This document shows positions 17,099 to 26,184 of a DNA stretch of 36,963 nucleotides, in pieces. Every line of letters starts with the position of its first letter. Within the stretch, counting starts at the first letter, position 1. Source of the DNA: Rhodospirillaceae bacterium (GTDB lineage Bacteria; Pseudomonadota; Alphaproteobacteria; Thalassobaculales; Thalassobaculaceae); assembly GCA_002722775.1 (NCBI GenBank), contig PBMU01000070.1, positions 1 to 36,963 of the forward strand, in the 5' to 3' direction. The position numbers and the translations under genes are program-made. Below the pieces are notes generated by a model. It searched no databases, had not been told where the DNA came from, and was given only the letters and a program-made list of their open reading frames with translations.

Positions 17099-17893
17099 TC
17101 AGTCGCCGGGATACCAGATCGGCGTGCGTTTTTCGACGAAACTAGCGAGTCCCTCCATCGCTTCATCGGTTTGACGCTTGGCGGCATGCTGGGCGGCTAG
17201 GCGGTTGAACTGCTCGTCGGAAAGCAATAAACCAGCGTCCTCGAGTGTCACTTGCTTGGTTTGGGCCGTCGCGTCTGGTGCGTTCATCAACAATGAATTG
17301 ATCACTGGTGCGGCAGCTTCGTCGAGCCCACCCGTTGAGCAGATGTGATGGACTAGGCCTAACTCCTTGGCTGTTGCTGAATCAAACCGCTCGCAAGTGA
17401 GAGCATAGCGGCGCGTGTTGCGCGGCCCGATGGCGGCATTCAAGTGTGGCACGATAATGCCGGCCATCACGCCCCAACGCGTCTCCGTTATAGCGAATAT
17501 GGCATCCTCACTCGCGATAACGATATCGCAGGCGGCCGCGATACCAGTTCCGCCGCCAAAGCAGCCGCCGTGGATCAGGGCCACGGTGGGCTTGAGGATC
17601 TCGGTTAGTGCCTTGATGGCGGTTGCCGTGCTGCGCGAAACGGCTATATTTTCTTCCTGTGAGAGTGTGCCGATTTCTTTCAACCATCTGAGGTCCGCAC
17701 CAGCTTGGAAATGCCGCCCATTTCCGCGGATCACGATGACTCGCACGGTATCGTCCTCTGCGCATTTGGCTGTACCATCGATCAGTGCCTGGATGACATC
17801 GCCATTATAGGCATTGTTCACTTCCGGTCGGTTGAGCGTGACAGTGGCGATTCCGCGATGATCGACATCAAGCAGCACAACAGGATCGGACAT
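17099..17893 (-). CDS. Enoyl-CoA hydratase/isomerase family, methylglutaconyl-CoA hydratase-like
   Basis: A 264-residue crotonase-fold protein. Both oxyanion-hole segments are visible: GRHFQAGADLRWL near residues 60-72 and HGGCFGGGTG near 107-116. The acidic catalytic position of hydratases lies in the AITETRWGV segment. The start MSDPVVLLDVD is preceded by GGAG 8 bases away. The wording of the N-terminus (TVTLNRPEVNNAYN) resembles methylglutaconyl-CoA hydratases of leucine breakdown, but no other leucine-degradation gene is in view, so the substrate stays open. It leads the minus-strand unit that continues into the repair helicase. Confidence 0.85.
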   Translation of the reverse strand: MSDPVVLLDVDHRGIATVTLNRPEVNNAYNGDVIQALIDGTAKCAEDDTVRVIVIRGNGRHFQAGADLRWLKEIGTLSQEENIAVSRSTATAIKALTEILKPTVALIHGGCFGGGTGIAAACDIVIASEDAIFAITETRWGVMAGIIVPHLNAAIGPRNTRRYALTCERFDSATAKELGLVHHICSTGGLDEAAAPVINSLLMNAPDATAQTKQVTLEDAGLLLSDEQFNRLAAQHAAKRQTDEAMEGLASFVEKRTPIWYPGD

Positions 17894-18016
17894 GGGTATT
17901 CTCCGGCAGGGTATGGGAAATGTTAAACTAACTTGATTAAAACTAGTTCGTTTCAAGGACGGTTTCACGTTGTTTCAACTGGCGTGCGTGGCCGCGTGCA
18001 TATAGTGTCCGCCGCG

Positions 18017-18655
18017 ATGAACGATACAATCCCAGATCTAGCGCATACTGATGACCAAAGCTCATCGGAACGCATACGAGCAATACTCGACGCCGAGGCC
18101 TGTGCGATCAGGGCGGTCAAGATCGACGGTTCCTATTCCACAGCGTTAAACCAACTGCAAAATTGTTCGGGGAAGGTTGTAACCACAGGCATGGGCAAGG
18201 CGGGGTTTGTTGCCCAAAAGTTCGCGGCAATTTTGAGTTCGACCGCCACTCCGGCTATTTTCATTCACCCAGCAGAAGCAGCCCATGGCGACCTTGGTAT
18301 GCTGGCACGCGGTGATTGCATCGTCGCTTTCTCGACCAGCGGCAAGACGCGGGAGGTCTTGGAATTTATCGAGCTTAGCCGACGTATGGAAGTCGGTGCG
18401 GTGATCAGTATAACTTCCCATCGCGATTCTGGCCTTCGCGAACTGTCCGACGTGATCATCGATATGGGGGTGGTCGCGGAACCCTGTCCGTTGGGCATGA
18501 CGCCGACCGCGAGCATGGCGGTGATGTCCGCGATAGGCGATGCGTTGGCATTAGTCCTGATGGAGCGCAAGGAAGTCACGCGTGAGGAATATGGCCTTCG
18601 CCACCATGGTGGTTACTTAGGCAAGCGAGCACGCACCGACAACTTGTTGGAATGA
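18017..18655 (+). CDS. SIS-domain sugar isomerase-like protein without CBS domains
   Basis: A 212-residue protein consisting of one SIS domain of the KpsF/GutQ/KdsD type. VVTTGMGKAGFVAQKFAAI, then FIHPAEAAHGDLGML, FSTSGKTREVLE and EPCPLGMTPTASM are the motifs of D-arabinose-5-phosphate isomerases. Those enzymes are about 320 residues with two C-terminal CBS domains; this one ends right after the SIS domain. CBS-free isomerases exist and can be active. The start is uncertain: ATG 18017 lacks a clear ribosome site, and GTG or TTG codons back to 17933 are in frame. Its stop overlaps the exonuclease start by four bases (ATGA). Confidence 0.8.
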   Translation: MNDTIPDLAHTDDQSSSERIRAILDAEACAIRAVKIDGSYSTALNQLQNCSGKVVTTGMGKAGFVAQKFAAILSSTATPAIFIHPAEAAHGDLGMLARGDCIVAFSTSGKTREVLEFIELSRRMEVGAVISITSHRDSGLRELSDVIIDMGVVAEPCPLGMTPTASMAVMSAIGDALALVLMERKEVTREEYGLRHHGGYLGKRARTDNLLE

Positions 18656-19677
18656 TGGCCGCGCCGCGGCCGGAAAACTGGGTGCAGCTGCGCGCCAAGG
18701 GACTGTATGTGCTCCCGGGTGACTTCTACGTCGACCCTACGTCAGCGGTGGACGCCGCTATTGTCACTCACGGACACGGTGACCATGCACGTCCTGGCCA
18801 CCGACGGGTCGCTGCCACGCTGGAGACGCTAGAGATCATGTCTGCACGTCTAGGTGCCGCAAAGAACCAGCGTCGCCATCACCTAGGCTTTGGAGAGCGG
18901 ATCCAGATCGCCGACGTTTCTGTTTGGCTAGCGCCGGCGGGCCATATCCTTGGCAGCGCTCAGGTGGTGTTGGAGCATAAGGGTAGTCGAGTCGTCGTGT
19001 CTGGTGACTACAAGCGCCAGCCTGACCCAACCTGTCCACCATTTGAGCCAGTCTCTTGTGACGTTTTCGTGACAGAATCAACGTTCGGACTCCCAGTGTT
19101 CCGTCATCCGGATTCGTCTGGAGAGGTTGCTAAACTACTCCATTCTGTCTCCCTGTTTCCTGAGCGATGCCACCTAGTTGGTGTTTACGCGTTGGGCAAG
19201 GCACAGCGGATGATCGCGTTGATTCGGGAGGCAGGTTACGATAAACCGATCTATGTGCACGCTACGATTCTTAAGCTTTGCAAGCTTTACGGCCGGTTTG
19301 GAATCGACCTCGGATCCCTCCTTCCGATTACCTCTGGATTGAAAGAACAAACTAGAGCTGCCTTTCAAGGTCAGATCTTGCTAGCGCCACCATCGACCAT
19401 TGCCGATCACTGGTCGAAGTGCCTTCCCGATCCAATTGTGGTAATGGCTTCCGGTTGGATGCAGACCAAGAAACGCGTCAAGCAGCGAGGCGTGGAATTG
19501 CCGCTTGTGATCTCCGATCACGCCGACTGGGATCAACTTTACAAGACTTTCGAAGATGTGGGTGCGCCAGAAATTTGGGTCACCCACGGGCGGGAGGAGG
19601 CGATTGTCCACCAGGCTTCCAATCTTGGTTACCGGGCCCGGGCGCTACAGCTAGTCGGTTGTGGTCAGGAAAACTGA
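18652..19677 (+). CDS. Ligase-associated DNA exonuclease (metallo-beta-lactamase fold)
   Basis: A 341-residue beta-CASP nuclease of the kind linked to bacterial ATP-dependent ligases (TIGR04122), related to mRNA 3'-end processing factors. The metal motif HGHGDH is at residues 40-45, with a further His in PAGHILGSAQ and Asp in VVSGDYK, and the late ISDHADW and THGREE motifs. It likely trims DNA ends before sealing. It starts inside the stop of the SIS gene, and the ligase start shares one base with its own stop (TGATG), so the two repair enzymes are made in close ratio. Confidence 0.92.
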   Translation: MMAAPRPENWVQLRAKGLYVLPGDFYVDPTSAVDAAIVTHGHGDHARPGHRRVAATLETLEIMSARLGAAKNQRRHHLGFGERIQIADVSVWLAPAGHILGSAQVVLEHKGSRVVVSGDYKRQPDPTCPPFEPVSCDVFVTESTFGLPVFRHPDSSGEVAKLLHSVSLFPERCHLVGVYALGKAQRMIALIREAGYDKPIYVHATILKLCKLYGRFGIDLGSLLPITSGLKEQTRAAFQGQILLAPPSTIADHWSKCLPDPIVVMASGWMQTKKRVKQRGVELPLVISDHADWDQLYKTFEDVGAPEIWVTHGREEAIVHQASNLGYRARALQLVGCGQEN

Positions 19678-21254
19678 TGAAACCTTTCGCGGATCTGGTC
19701 GGCCGACTGCTATATTCGCCGAGCCATAACGCCAAGTTGGCCTTATTGTTTGACTATTTCGCTCGCACGCCGGATCCTGATCGTGGGCTGGGTCTAGCAA
19801 TCTTGACAGGAAATCTCGATCTTAAGCATTTTAGACTGGCCGCTCTCAGGAAATTGGCCGAGAGACGGGTTGATCCCGTCTTATTCAGGCTGTCATACGA
19901 TTTTGTGGGCGACCTTGCTGAGACCGTGGCTCTCATCTGGCCTGACGGAAGCTCGAACCAACCCTGGCCGCGTTTGGCTGACGTACACCGTCAATTGATC
20001 GATGCACCTAAGACCGATTTGCCGGACCTAATCGCCGGTTGGCTCGACACGTTGGATGCAACAGGGCGTTGGGCGCTTCTGAAACTGTTAACCGGCAATA
20101 TGCGGGTTGGGATATCCGGGCGTCTTGCGAAATTGGCACTTGCGAAAATGGGTCGTGTCGAAGCGAGCGAAGTGGAGGAGGTTTGGCATGGAATAAAGTT
20201 GCCCTATGAAGATCTTTTTGGATGGCTCGAAGGCCGTGTGGCACGGCCAAATGTCGACGATCACCCCCTCTTCCGTCCACTTATGTTGGCCAACTCACTG
20301 TCCGAGAAGGGATTGAGGCATCTTGACCTTTCGGAATATGCGGTAGAATGGAAATGGGACGGTGTCCGAGTTCAATTGTCGGCCCGAGCGGGTGAGCGAA
20401 GGCTCTATTCCCGGAGTGGCGATGACATTTCTCACGCATTCCCGGAGATCATTGAGGCGATGAGCTTCGATGGTGTGCTGGATGGAGAGCTGCTTCTTTT
20501 GCAGGGAAGGGGGGTGGCGTCGTTCAACGAGCTACAGCATCGGCTCAATCGGAAACGCATCACCCCTCGGGCTCTTAAGGAGCATCCGGCCCATGTCTGG
20601 CTCTATGATTTATTGTTCGACGGTCTGGAAGATTTGCGCGGACAGTCATATGAGGCTCGCCGTGGGCGATTGGAGGCATTTTTTGATCGCGTGGTCCCGG
20701 AGCGTATGGATCTGTCCCCGTTGATAGCTGTTAAGGGATTCCCGAGCTTAGCGATTTTGCACGAATCTTGCCGGGAACGAGGACTAGAGGGTTTGATGCT
20801 TAAACGACGTAAAAGTGTCTACGTTGCCGGCCGACCCGCGGGTTCTTGGTACAAGTGGAAACGCGATCCGCTGACGCTCGATACAGTGTTGATGTACGCG
20901 CAGCGTGGGCATGGTGCACGGTCCTCGCTTTACTCTGATTTCACGCTGGGTGCTTGGTGTGTTGGCGAGGAGGGCCGTGAGCTTGTGCCTGTCGGGAAGA
21001 CTAATTTGGGCTTCACAAACAAGGAGTTGCGTATGCTTGATAAATGGGTGCGCGACCACACGGTTCAACGTTTCGGCCCAGTCCGCGAGGTAAAGAAGAT
21101 CCTGGTGATCGAGGCGGCCTTTGACAGCGTTTGCAAGTCTTCCCGCCATAAGTCTGGTATCTCTATGCGCTTTCCCCGGCTTCACCGAATTCGCTGGGAT
21201 AAATCAGCGGAGGAAGCTGATGAGCTAGGGGCGTTGCGATCATGGCTAAAGTGA
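19677..21254 (+). CDS. ATP-dependent DNA ligase, repair-cluster type
   Basis: A 525-residue ligase with an N-terminal DNA-binding domain (residues 1 to ~195), the adenylylation domain starting at VEWKWDGVRVQL with the catalytic Lys226, motif III LDGELLL, motif IV GLEGLMLKRR, motif V WYKWKRDPLTLD, and the C-terminal OB domain. Length and order match the TIGR04120 ligase of the exonuclease, helicase and PdeM set. The start at 19677 gives the family's usual beginning (MKPFADLVGRL); an earlier in-frame extension lies inside the exonuclease gene. It overlaps the convergent MFS gene by 9 bases. Confidence 0.94.
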   Translation: MKPFADLVGRLLYSPSHNAKLALLFDYFARTPDPDRGLGLAILTGNLDLKHFRLAALRKLAERRVDPVLFRLSYDFVGDLAETVALIWPDGSSNQPWPRLADVHRQLIDAPKTDLPDLIAGWLDTLDATGRWALLKLLTGNMRVGISGRLAKLALAKMGRVEASEVEEVWHGIKLPYEDLFGWLEGRVARPNVDDHPLFRPLMLANSLSEKGLRHLDLSEYAVEWKWDGVRVQLSARAGERRLYSRSGDDISHAFPEIIEAMSFDGVLDGELLLLQGRGVASFNELQHRLNRKRITPRALKEHPAHVWLYDLLFDGLEDLRGQSYEARRGRLEAFFDRVVPERMDLSPLIAVKGFPSLAILHESCRERGLEGLMLKRRKSVYVAGRPAGSWYKWKRDPLTLDTVLMYAQRGHGARSSLYSDFTLGAWCVGEEGRELVPVGKTNLGFTNKELRMLDKWVRDHTVQRFGPVREVKKILVIEAAFDSVCKSSRHKSGISMRFPRLHRIRWDKSAEEADELGALRSWLK

Positions 21255-22661
21255 CCTTCCGATCGGCGTGCGCGTTTCGGTAGCGACCCTGATCGCTCCA
21301 ACAAGGGAAACCACCGCGGCGGGCGCCAGTCCAAGGTAGATCCAGTGCGCCACAGCTTCGGCGGTTCCTTCGGTTAGCGTACGATCGAATCCATTAGCGT
21401 TCGCGATTAGTCCCGCCACTGACGAACCGAAGGCGATGCCTATAACTTGCATGGTAGGCATGACGGTCCCAACCCGGTTTTTGTCCTGTTCGCCGGCCGC
21501 TTCCAGCACGAAACGCCCGATATGCCCCCAAGCAAGCCCGATTCCGAAACCGATGGTCGATATGCCGGCGATCGCGGCCCAAAGTGGGCCTCTGGGTAGG
21601 AATTGGCTGGTCCCGAGCACGCCCAGGATTACGATCATCGTTCCCGCGATGCACGCAAACCGACTGGCTTTTCGCGACAGGTTCGAGAAGACGATCGCCG
21701 CGATGGTCCAGAACATCGATTGCGCGGTCACGATATAACCGGTGGTGATTAGGGGTATGTCGTGGATAGCGCGAAACAATAGTGGGCCGTAAATTGCCGT
21801 AGGTGTGGTTGCGAAAGTAATACCGAATACGAATATGACCCCGCCGCCTAGTGCGGTCGCAGGTCGAAACATATCCCGCGGAAACAATGGCCGGATTGTT
21901 TGGCGTTCCCATAGGATCGCAGTTAGCAAGAGTGCGACGCTGACGGTGATAAGTGAAATATCACCTCCAGGCAGACTGACTTTTCCGAGACCGCCAAGTA
22001 TCAGGGCGGCACCACCCAGAAGAGATAGACGCGCGACGGCACCCCAGGCATTTCCAGTCTCTCCGCCGCCGCCAGGCTGTACGGCTCGAAGCGAGACTGG
22101 AATAAATAGGCAGGCGGCGATCGCCATGGCGCCGAAGCCCCAACGCCAGATATCGAATTCGGCAAAAATGCCGCCAATCAATGGCCCGCTCAGTGCGGCT
22201 ACACCCCAGCCGCCAGAGACCACCGCGAACATCCTGGGCCAGGAGGCAGCCGGGAACATTTCCCGGACCATGCTGTGGGAATAAGCAGTCAGGAGGCCTG
22301 CGCCCAGTCCTTGCACAACACGTCCCAACAATACCACTTCCATCGTCGGCGAAGCGGCAGTGATGACGCTGCCGAGGGCGAAAACGATAGTGGACAGGAC
22401 TAGCGAACGCCTCGACCCTAGCCAGGCCTTAATCATGCCGCCGGCCGCTGAACTGACTATCGATGTGACAACGAACACAGTGGTGGCCCAGCTCATTAGA
22501 TCGAGGCCACCGATATCGTTGACGACGCTCGGGGCGAGCGTGGCAAAAATGAAGAAATTTGTGGCATAAAGCGCAATGCTAAGTGCAAGCGTGAGCGTCG
22601 CAAGCCGAAATTTGGACGACAACAGCTCGCGCCAACTCAATACCCTATTATCGTCGGCCAT
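21246..22661 (-). CDS. MFS transporter, drug-efflux-like
   Basis: A 471-residue membrane protein with about 12-14 hydrophobic segments. The N-terminal half contains GRVVQGLGAGLLTAYSHSMVREMFP, the motif C region found in proton-driven exporters, and the A-like loop KAWLGSRRS. The last segment is followed by a short tail (RVATETRTPIGRSL). Substrate unknown; an EmrB/DHA-type efflux pump is most likely. The start is the ATG at 22661, followed by a 24-residue soluble lead. Divergent from the aminotransferase across an A+T-rich 247-base gap. Confidence 0.87.
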   Translation of the reverse strand: MADDNRVLSWRELLSSKFRLATLTLALSIALYATNFFIFATLAPSVVNDIGGLDLMSWATTVFVVTSIVSSAAGGMIKAWLGSRRSLVLSTIVFALGSVITAASPTMEVVLLGRVVQGLGAGLLTAYSHSMVREMFPAASWPRMFAVVSGGWGVAALSGPLIGGIFAEFDIWRWGFGAMAIAACLFIPVSLRAVQPGGGGETGNAWGAVARLSLLGGAALILGGLGKVSLPGGDISLITVSVALLLTAILWERQTIRPLFPRDMFRPATALGGGVIFVFGITFATTPTAIYGPLLFRAIHDIPLITTGYIVTAQSMFWTIAAIVFSNLSRKASRFACIAGTMIVILGVLGTSQFLPRGPLWAAIAGISTIGFGIGLAWGHIGRFVLEAAGEQDKNRVGTVMPTMQVIGIAFGSSVAGLIANANGFDRTLTEGTAEAVAHWIYLGLAPAAVVSLVGAIRVATETRTPIGRSL

Positions 22662-22908
22662 TCTAACGTCTTTATATTAAGATAATCCTTAATTATATGT
22701 ATCGAAATAGATAGACAAGAATAAATCTGAAAACCTTGGACAACATGGCGTATTAATAGTGGAGAGTTCCGTAGCTGGGCCAACAGCATCGAAACAGATC
22801 GTCTATTCACTTCAAAAACCATACAATTTTAGGCCTTTAAGCCTTGGTTCCATTGTGGTTGGATTGACGCGATCCGGCTCGGTTAAACTCTCGGAAGGGA
22901 AATTTACT

Positions 22909-24276
22909 ATGACCGTTCTGCCGAATTCCGTTCATGCTCGAGACATCGAAAGCTTGGTCCACCCGCAGACCAATCTCGCTAAGCACCGCGAGGTCGGCCC
23001 CATGGTAGTTACCCACGGGGAAGGGATCAAAGTCTACGATGACGGGGGGCGGGACTACATAGAGAGTGTGTCAGGTCTCTGGTGCGCCTCGCTGGGTTTT
23101 GCACAGGAACGTCTTGCCAGAGTTGCCTACGAACAAATGCGGACGCTTGGCTACTATCATTCCTTTCGGCACCGCTCCAATGAGCCCAACGTTGACCTGG
23201 CTGAGAAACTGCTGTCGATCGCGCCGGTACCGATGTCAAAGGTCCTGTTTCAATGTTCGGGGTCGGAGGCAAATGACACCGCGATAAAGCTAATCTGGTA
23301 TTATCACAATGCGATTGGCAAACCGGAGAAGAGAAAAATTATCGCGCGGAACATGGGCTACCATGGCAGCACGGTCGCTGCCGTTAGCTTGTCTGGAAAG
23401 CCCGACATGCATGCTGATTTCGGCTTGCCCTTCGAGGCTTTCCGACATACTGAGTTTCCGCATTACTACCGCCGCCATTATGCTGGAGAAAGTGAAGAGG
23501 CGTTCGCGACCCGGATGGCCGTTGCGCTCGAAGAGTTAATCTTGGAAGAGGGTCCTGAGACCGTTGCGGGTTTTTTTGCCGAGCCGGTGATGGGCGCAGG
23601 GGGCGCGGTACTCCCGCCAGCTACGTACTTCGAGAAAATCCAGCAGGTGCTGCGGAAGTATGAAGTTCTATTCGTCGCTGACGAGGTGATCTGTGGCTTC
23701 GGCCGGACTGGCGAGATGTGGGGCTCACAGACCTTTGCCATAGAGCCGGACATGGTTACCAGTGCCAAGGCTCTTTCGGCTGCGATGCAGCCGATCTCAG
23801 CTTTGATGATCAACGAGAAGATTTATCAGGCCATGCTGCAACAAAGCGAGAAGTTAGGGCCCTTTGCGCATGGCTTCACTTATGCAGGGCACCCCGTTAC
23901 TTCGGCGGTAGCGCTGGAGGTGATACGGATCTATGAAGAGATGGACATTGTTAGCCATGTTAAATCGATTTCGCCAACCTTCATGAACGCGTTGGAACAA
24001 CACGTAGATCATCCATTGATCGGAAATATTCGGGGTGTGGGATTGATTTGCGGGATTGAGCTAATGCGCGACGGTGAGGCACGTATACCGTTCCAATCGG
24101 AACTAAACGTGTCAGGCCGGTTCCATGAAAATGCGCTGAATAATGGCCTTATACCGCGGGTTGTCGGCGACAGGTTGGTTTTCGCCCCACCGCTGGTTAT
24201 CACTGAAAATGAGATCGCGGAAATGTCCGATCGGTTTGGACGGGCTCTTGACGAAACTTGGTCGGAAATCGGTTAG
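22909..24276 (+). CDS. Class III aminotransferase (omega-transaminase-like)
   Basis: A 455-residue PLP enzyme of subgroup II. The cofactor-phosphate region is CSGSEANDTAIKL (117-128), with the ring-stacking Tyr151 in GYHGST, Asp258 in ADEVICGFGRTG and Lys287 in TSAKALS forming the Schiff base. Members transfer amino groups between omega-amines or beta-amino acids and pyruvate or similar acceptors. I chose ATG 22909 because GGAAGGGA lies 8 bases upstream; the frame is open further up to 22759 but without family-like residues. It is single, divergent from an efflux transporter, and followed by 867 bases without a convincing gene. Confidence 0.92.
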   Translation: MTVLPNSVHARDIESLVHPQTNLAKHREVGPMVVTHGEGIKVYDDGGRDYIESVSGLWCASLGFAQERLARVAYEQMRTLGYYHSFRHRSNEPNVDLAEKLLSIAPVPMSKVLFQCSGSEANDTAIKLIWYYHNAIGKPEKRKIIARNMGYHGSTVAAVSLSGKPDMHADFGLPFEAFRHTEFPHYYRRHYAGESEEAFATRMAVALEELILEEGPETVAGFFAEPVMGAGGAVLPPATYFEKIQQVLRKYEVLFVADEVICGFGRTGEMWGSQTFAIEPDMVTSAKALSAAMQPISALMINEKIYQAMLQQSEKLGPFAHGFTYAGHPVTSAVALEVIRIYEEMDIVSHVKSISPTFMNALEQHVDHPLIGNIRGVGLICGIELMRDGEARIPFQSELNVSGRFHENALNNGLIPRVVGDRLVFAPPLVITENEIAEMSDRFGRALDETWSEIG

Positions 24277-24581
24277 TTAGGGTTTTCCCCAAGATTGGAA
24301 AAATGGAGCAGATGGCCTAATCGGGGTTATTCGACAATTTGTAAGGTGAACGAGCTCCAGAGAAAATTCTTTAATCGTACGCCGGGACGGCCATGAGGTG
24401 GGCGTTGCGACGAACATTTCTGGCTGCGGATCGAATTTAAACACCCGGTAAATCAGAGCTTGAAACTGCGTTGCTAGTGTTTGCAATCAGTTTTCGGGAG
24501 TTTTACACACAAAATGTTTGTCTCTACGCAGGTTGAAAGGCCTCGGTTTCGAATAAGGCATATGGGTTTTTTTGAAACACA

Positions 24582-24603
24582 GGTGATTTAATTACTAACG
24601 ATA
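24582..24603 (+). repeat. Partial copy of dispersed repeat (22 nt)
   Basis: GGTGATTTAATTACTAACGA plus TA matches the complement of 29199-29220 at 20 of 22 bases. It lies 72 bases left of the longer copy. Confidence 0.6.
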
Positions 24604-24675
24604 TCGGGAGACATTTTTTCAATATTGTCCGGGGCAAGGGAAGGTACGATGAGGCCGCCGAGCTCGAAATGCGAA

Positions 24676-24713
24676 AACGCCGCACTATCCCTATTGGGCA
24701 CCAATGGTGAGTT
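24676..24713 (+). repeat. Dispersed repeat, left copy (38 nt)
   Basis: Starts AACGCCGCACTATCCCTATT and ends GGTGAGTT. It matches the complement of 29213-29250 at 36 of 38 bases, with weaker similarity for about ten bases beyond the GGTGAGTT end. Confidence 0.85.
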
Positions 24714-25143
24714 GATCCCTACACTTATCCGGCGCAAGTAAAACATGTTGTCCCTGGGGTCGCTGAAATTCAGGATGGCTTATCCTGGACTGATCTATCA
24801 ATAATGTAAAATCCATTACCTGGGATGGAGCGGTCTTTCAGTAAACTAGTACGTCAAAACGGCGGTTTGTATTCGCAACCATCGGCACACCCAAGGGCCC
24901 CGGGGCGATGTCTAATTATATTGACCATCTGACGATTACTGTTTTCGGTGGCGGGATACGCGGGTGCTGTCGGCTAATTTACCTTCAGAACTAAAAGTCG
25001 CTTTGGGACTGCGTGACCAGAAGCACATACCACGAGTCGGGAGGTAGCTCGAGGGCTTCATACTCGCAGCTCAGTCGTGTGGGTTAGCTAGCCGATTTGC
25101 GTTTTGTTTGATATGTCGTCGGCCAAAGGGGTGGTGTGAGTCG

Positions 25144-26184
25144 ATGAGATTTTCACTCTTTGTTCACATGGAGCGTTTGACTGCCGAGCAAAGCCATAGT
25201 GAGCTCTACACGGAATTTGTAGAGCTTTGCCGGATGGCTGATGAAGGTGGTTTTGAGACAATCTGGACTGGCGAACACCACGGGATGGACTTCACCATTA
25301 CGCCGAATCCGTTCATTGTGCTCGCGGACTTGGCCTCGAAAACCAAGAATGTCCGTCTTGGTACAGGGGCTATCGTCGCGCCGTTCTGGCATCCTATAAA
25401 GCTCGCTGGAGAGGCGGCGCTCGCGGATATTGTTACGGGCGGCCGGCTTGAGATTGGAATAGCGCGGGGGGCGTATTCCTTCGAGTACGAACGTTTGTCG
25501 CCGGGGCTGAATGCTAATTCCGCTGGCGCGGCGTTGCGGGAGATTGTACCGGCTATTAAGAAGTTATGGGCTGGTGATTATGTTCATGAAGGGGAACGAT
25601 GGCGGTTCCCAAAGACAACGGCTTCGCCAAAACCGATTCAGGTTCCCCATCCCCCAATCTGGATAGCCGCCCGCGAAGAGGACAGCCATGTGTTTGCTGT
25701 GAGAAATGGTTGCAACATCCAAGTTACTCCTCTCTGGCAGGGCGATGAGGAGGTGGAGCGACTGATTGGGCGCTTCAAAGACGCCTGTGCGTTGCATCCG
25801 GAAGTGCTGCGACCTAGAGTCATGTTACTCCGCCACACCCATGTCGGATCCGACGCCCAAGAGGTCGAGGACGGTGCGGTCGCGCTTAGTCGATTCTATT
25901 GCCACTTCGGCGCCTGGTTTAGGAACGAACGCCCAGTCTCACAGGGTCTGATCCAGCGTTTAGACGAGACTGAGATGGCGGCGTTAGAGATGTTCTCTCC
26001 CGCCGAGATGCTTGCGAATAACGTTGTCGGCACGCCTGATAAAGTAATCCGGCGGATCGAGACCTATCGCGCAATGGGTTTTGACCAATACAGCTACTGG
26101 CTTGACAATAGCATGACGTTCGAGGCGAAATGGCGGTCGCTCCGACTTTTTATCGATGAGGTCATGTCGGCGTTCGCGTCATGA
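25144..26184 (+). CDS. LLM-class flavin-dependent oxidoreductase
   Basis: A 346-residue bacterial-luciferase-like TIM-barrel protein. It begins MRFSLFVHMER, has WTGEHHG with the conserved His pair near residue 45, then NVRLGTGAIVAPFWHPIKLAGEAALAD and GRLEIGIARGAYSFEYERL, all typical of this family. FMN (or F420) dependent members carry out monooxygenation or hydride transfer on diverse substrates. The ATG at 25144 gives the standard N-terminus. The next gene starts inside its stop codon (ATGA), the beginning of a tight three-gene run with an alpha/beta hydrolase and a GST. Oxygenation of a small ketone or xenobiotic followed by ester hydrolysis is a reasonable but unproved reading. Confidence 0.9.
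   Translation: MRFSLFVHMERLTAEQSHSELYTEFVELCRMADEGGFETIWTGEHHGMDFTITPNPFIVLADLASKTKNVRLGTGAIVAPFWHPIKLAGEAALADIVTGGRLEIGIARGAYSFEYERLSPGLNANSAGAALREIVPAIKKLWAGDYVHEGERWRFPKTTASPKPIQVPHPPIWIAAREEDSHVFAVRNGCNIQVTPLWQGDEEVERLIGRFKDACALHPEVLRPRVMLLRHTHVGSDAQEVEDGAVALSRFYCHFGAWFRNERPVSQGLIQRLDETEMAALEMFSPAEMLANNVVGTPDKVIRRIETYRAMGFDQYSYWLDNSMTFEAKWRSLRLFIDEVMSAFAS

Larger units (their letters stand above)
24277..25143. other. Gene-poor stretch with repeat copies
   Basis: No convincing gene. It holds a weak TTTTCC/GGAAAA inverted repeat just after the aminotransferase stop (24283-24302) and two copies of a dispersed repeat (24582-24603 and 24676-24713). A short frame starting at 24649 reads MRPPSSKCENAALSLLG followed by TNGELIP and stops after 30 codons. 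The same NAALSLLG wording occurs at the other repeat copy near 29.2 kb, so this may be worn-out coding DNA. The LLM oxidoreductase promoter must lie in the last ~150 bases; no clear -35/-10 pair was picked out. Confidence 0.5.

Noticed and set aside
24277-24486. 69-residue minus-strand frame after the aminotransferase
   Set aside because: No ribosome site, no recognisable motif, and in a region with decayed sequence.
24893-24904. GC-rich GCCCCGGGGC palindrome
   Set aside because: Only 10 bases, no context such as a promoter or T-run, and expected by chance in this base composition.
25040-25090. tRNA-like wording (GGTAGCTC, TTCATAC, GCAGCTCAG)
   Set aside because: The pieces are out of order and no acceptor stem, T-arm or cloverleaf can be formed.
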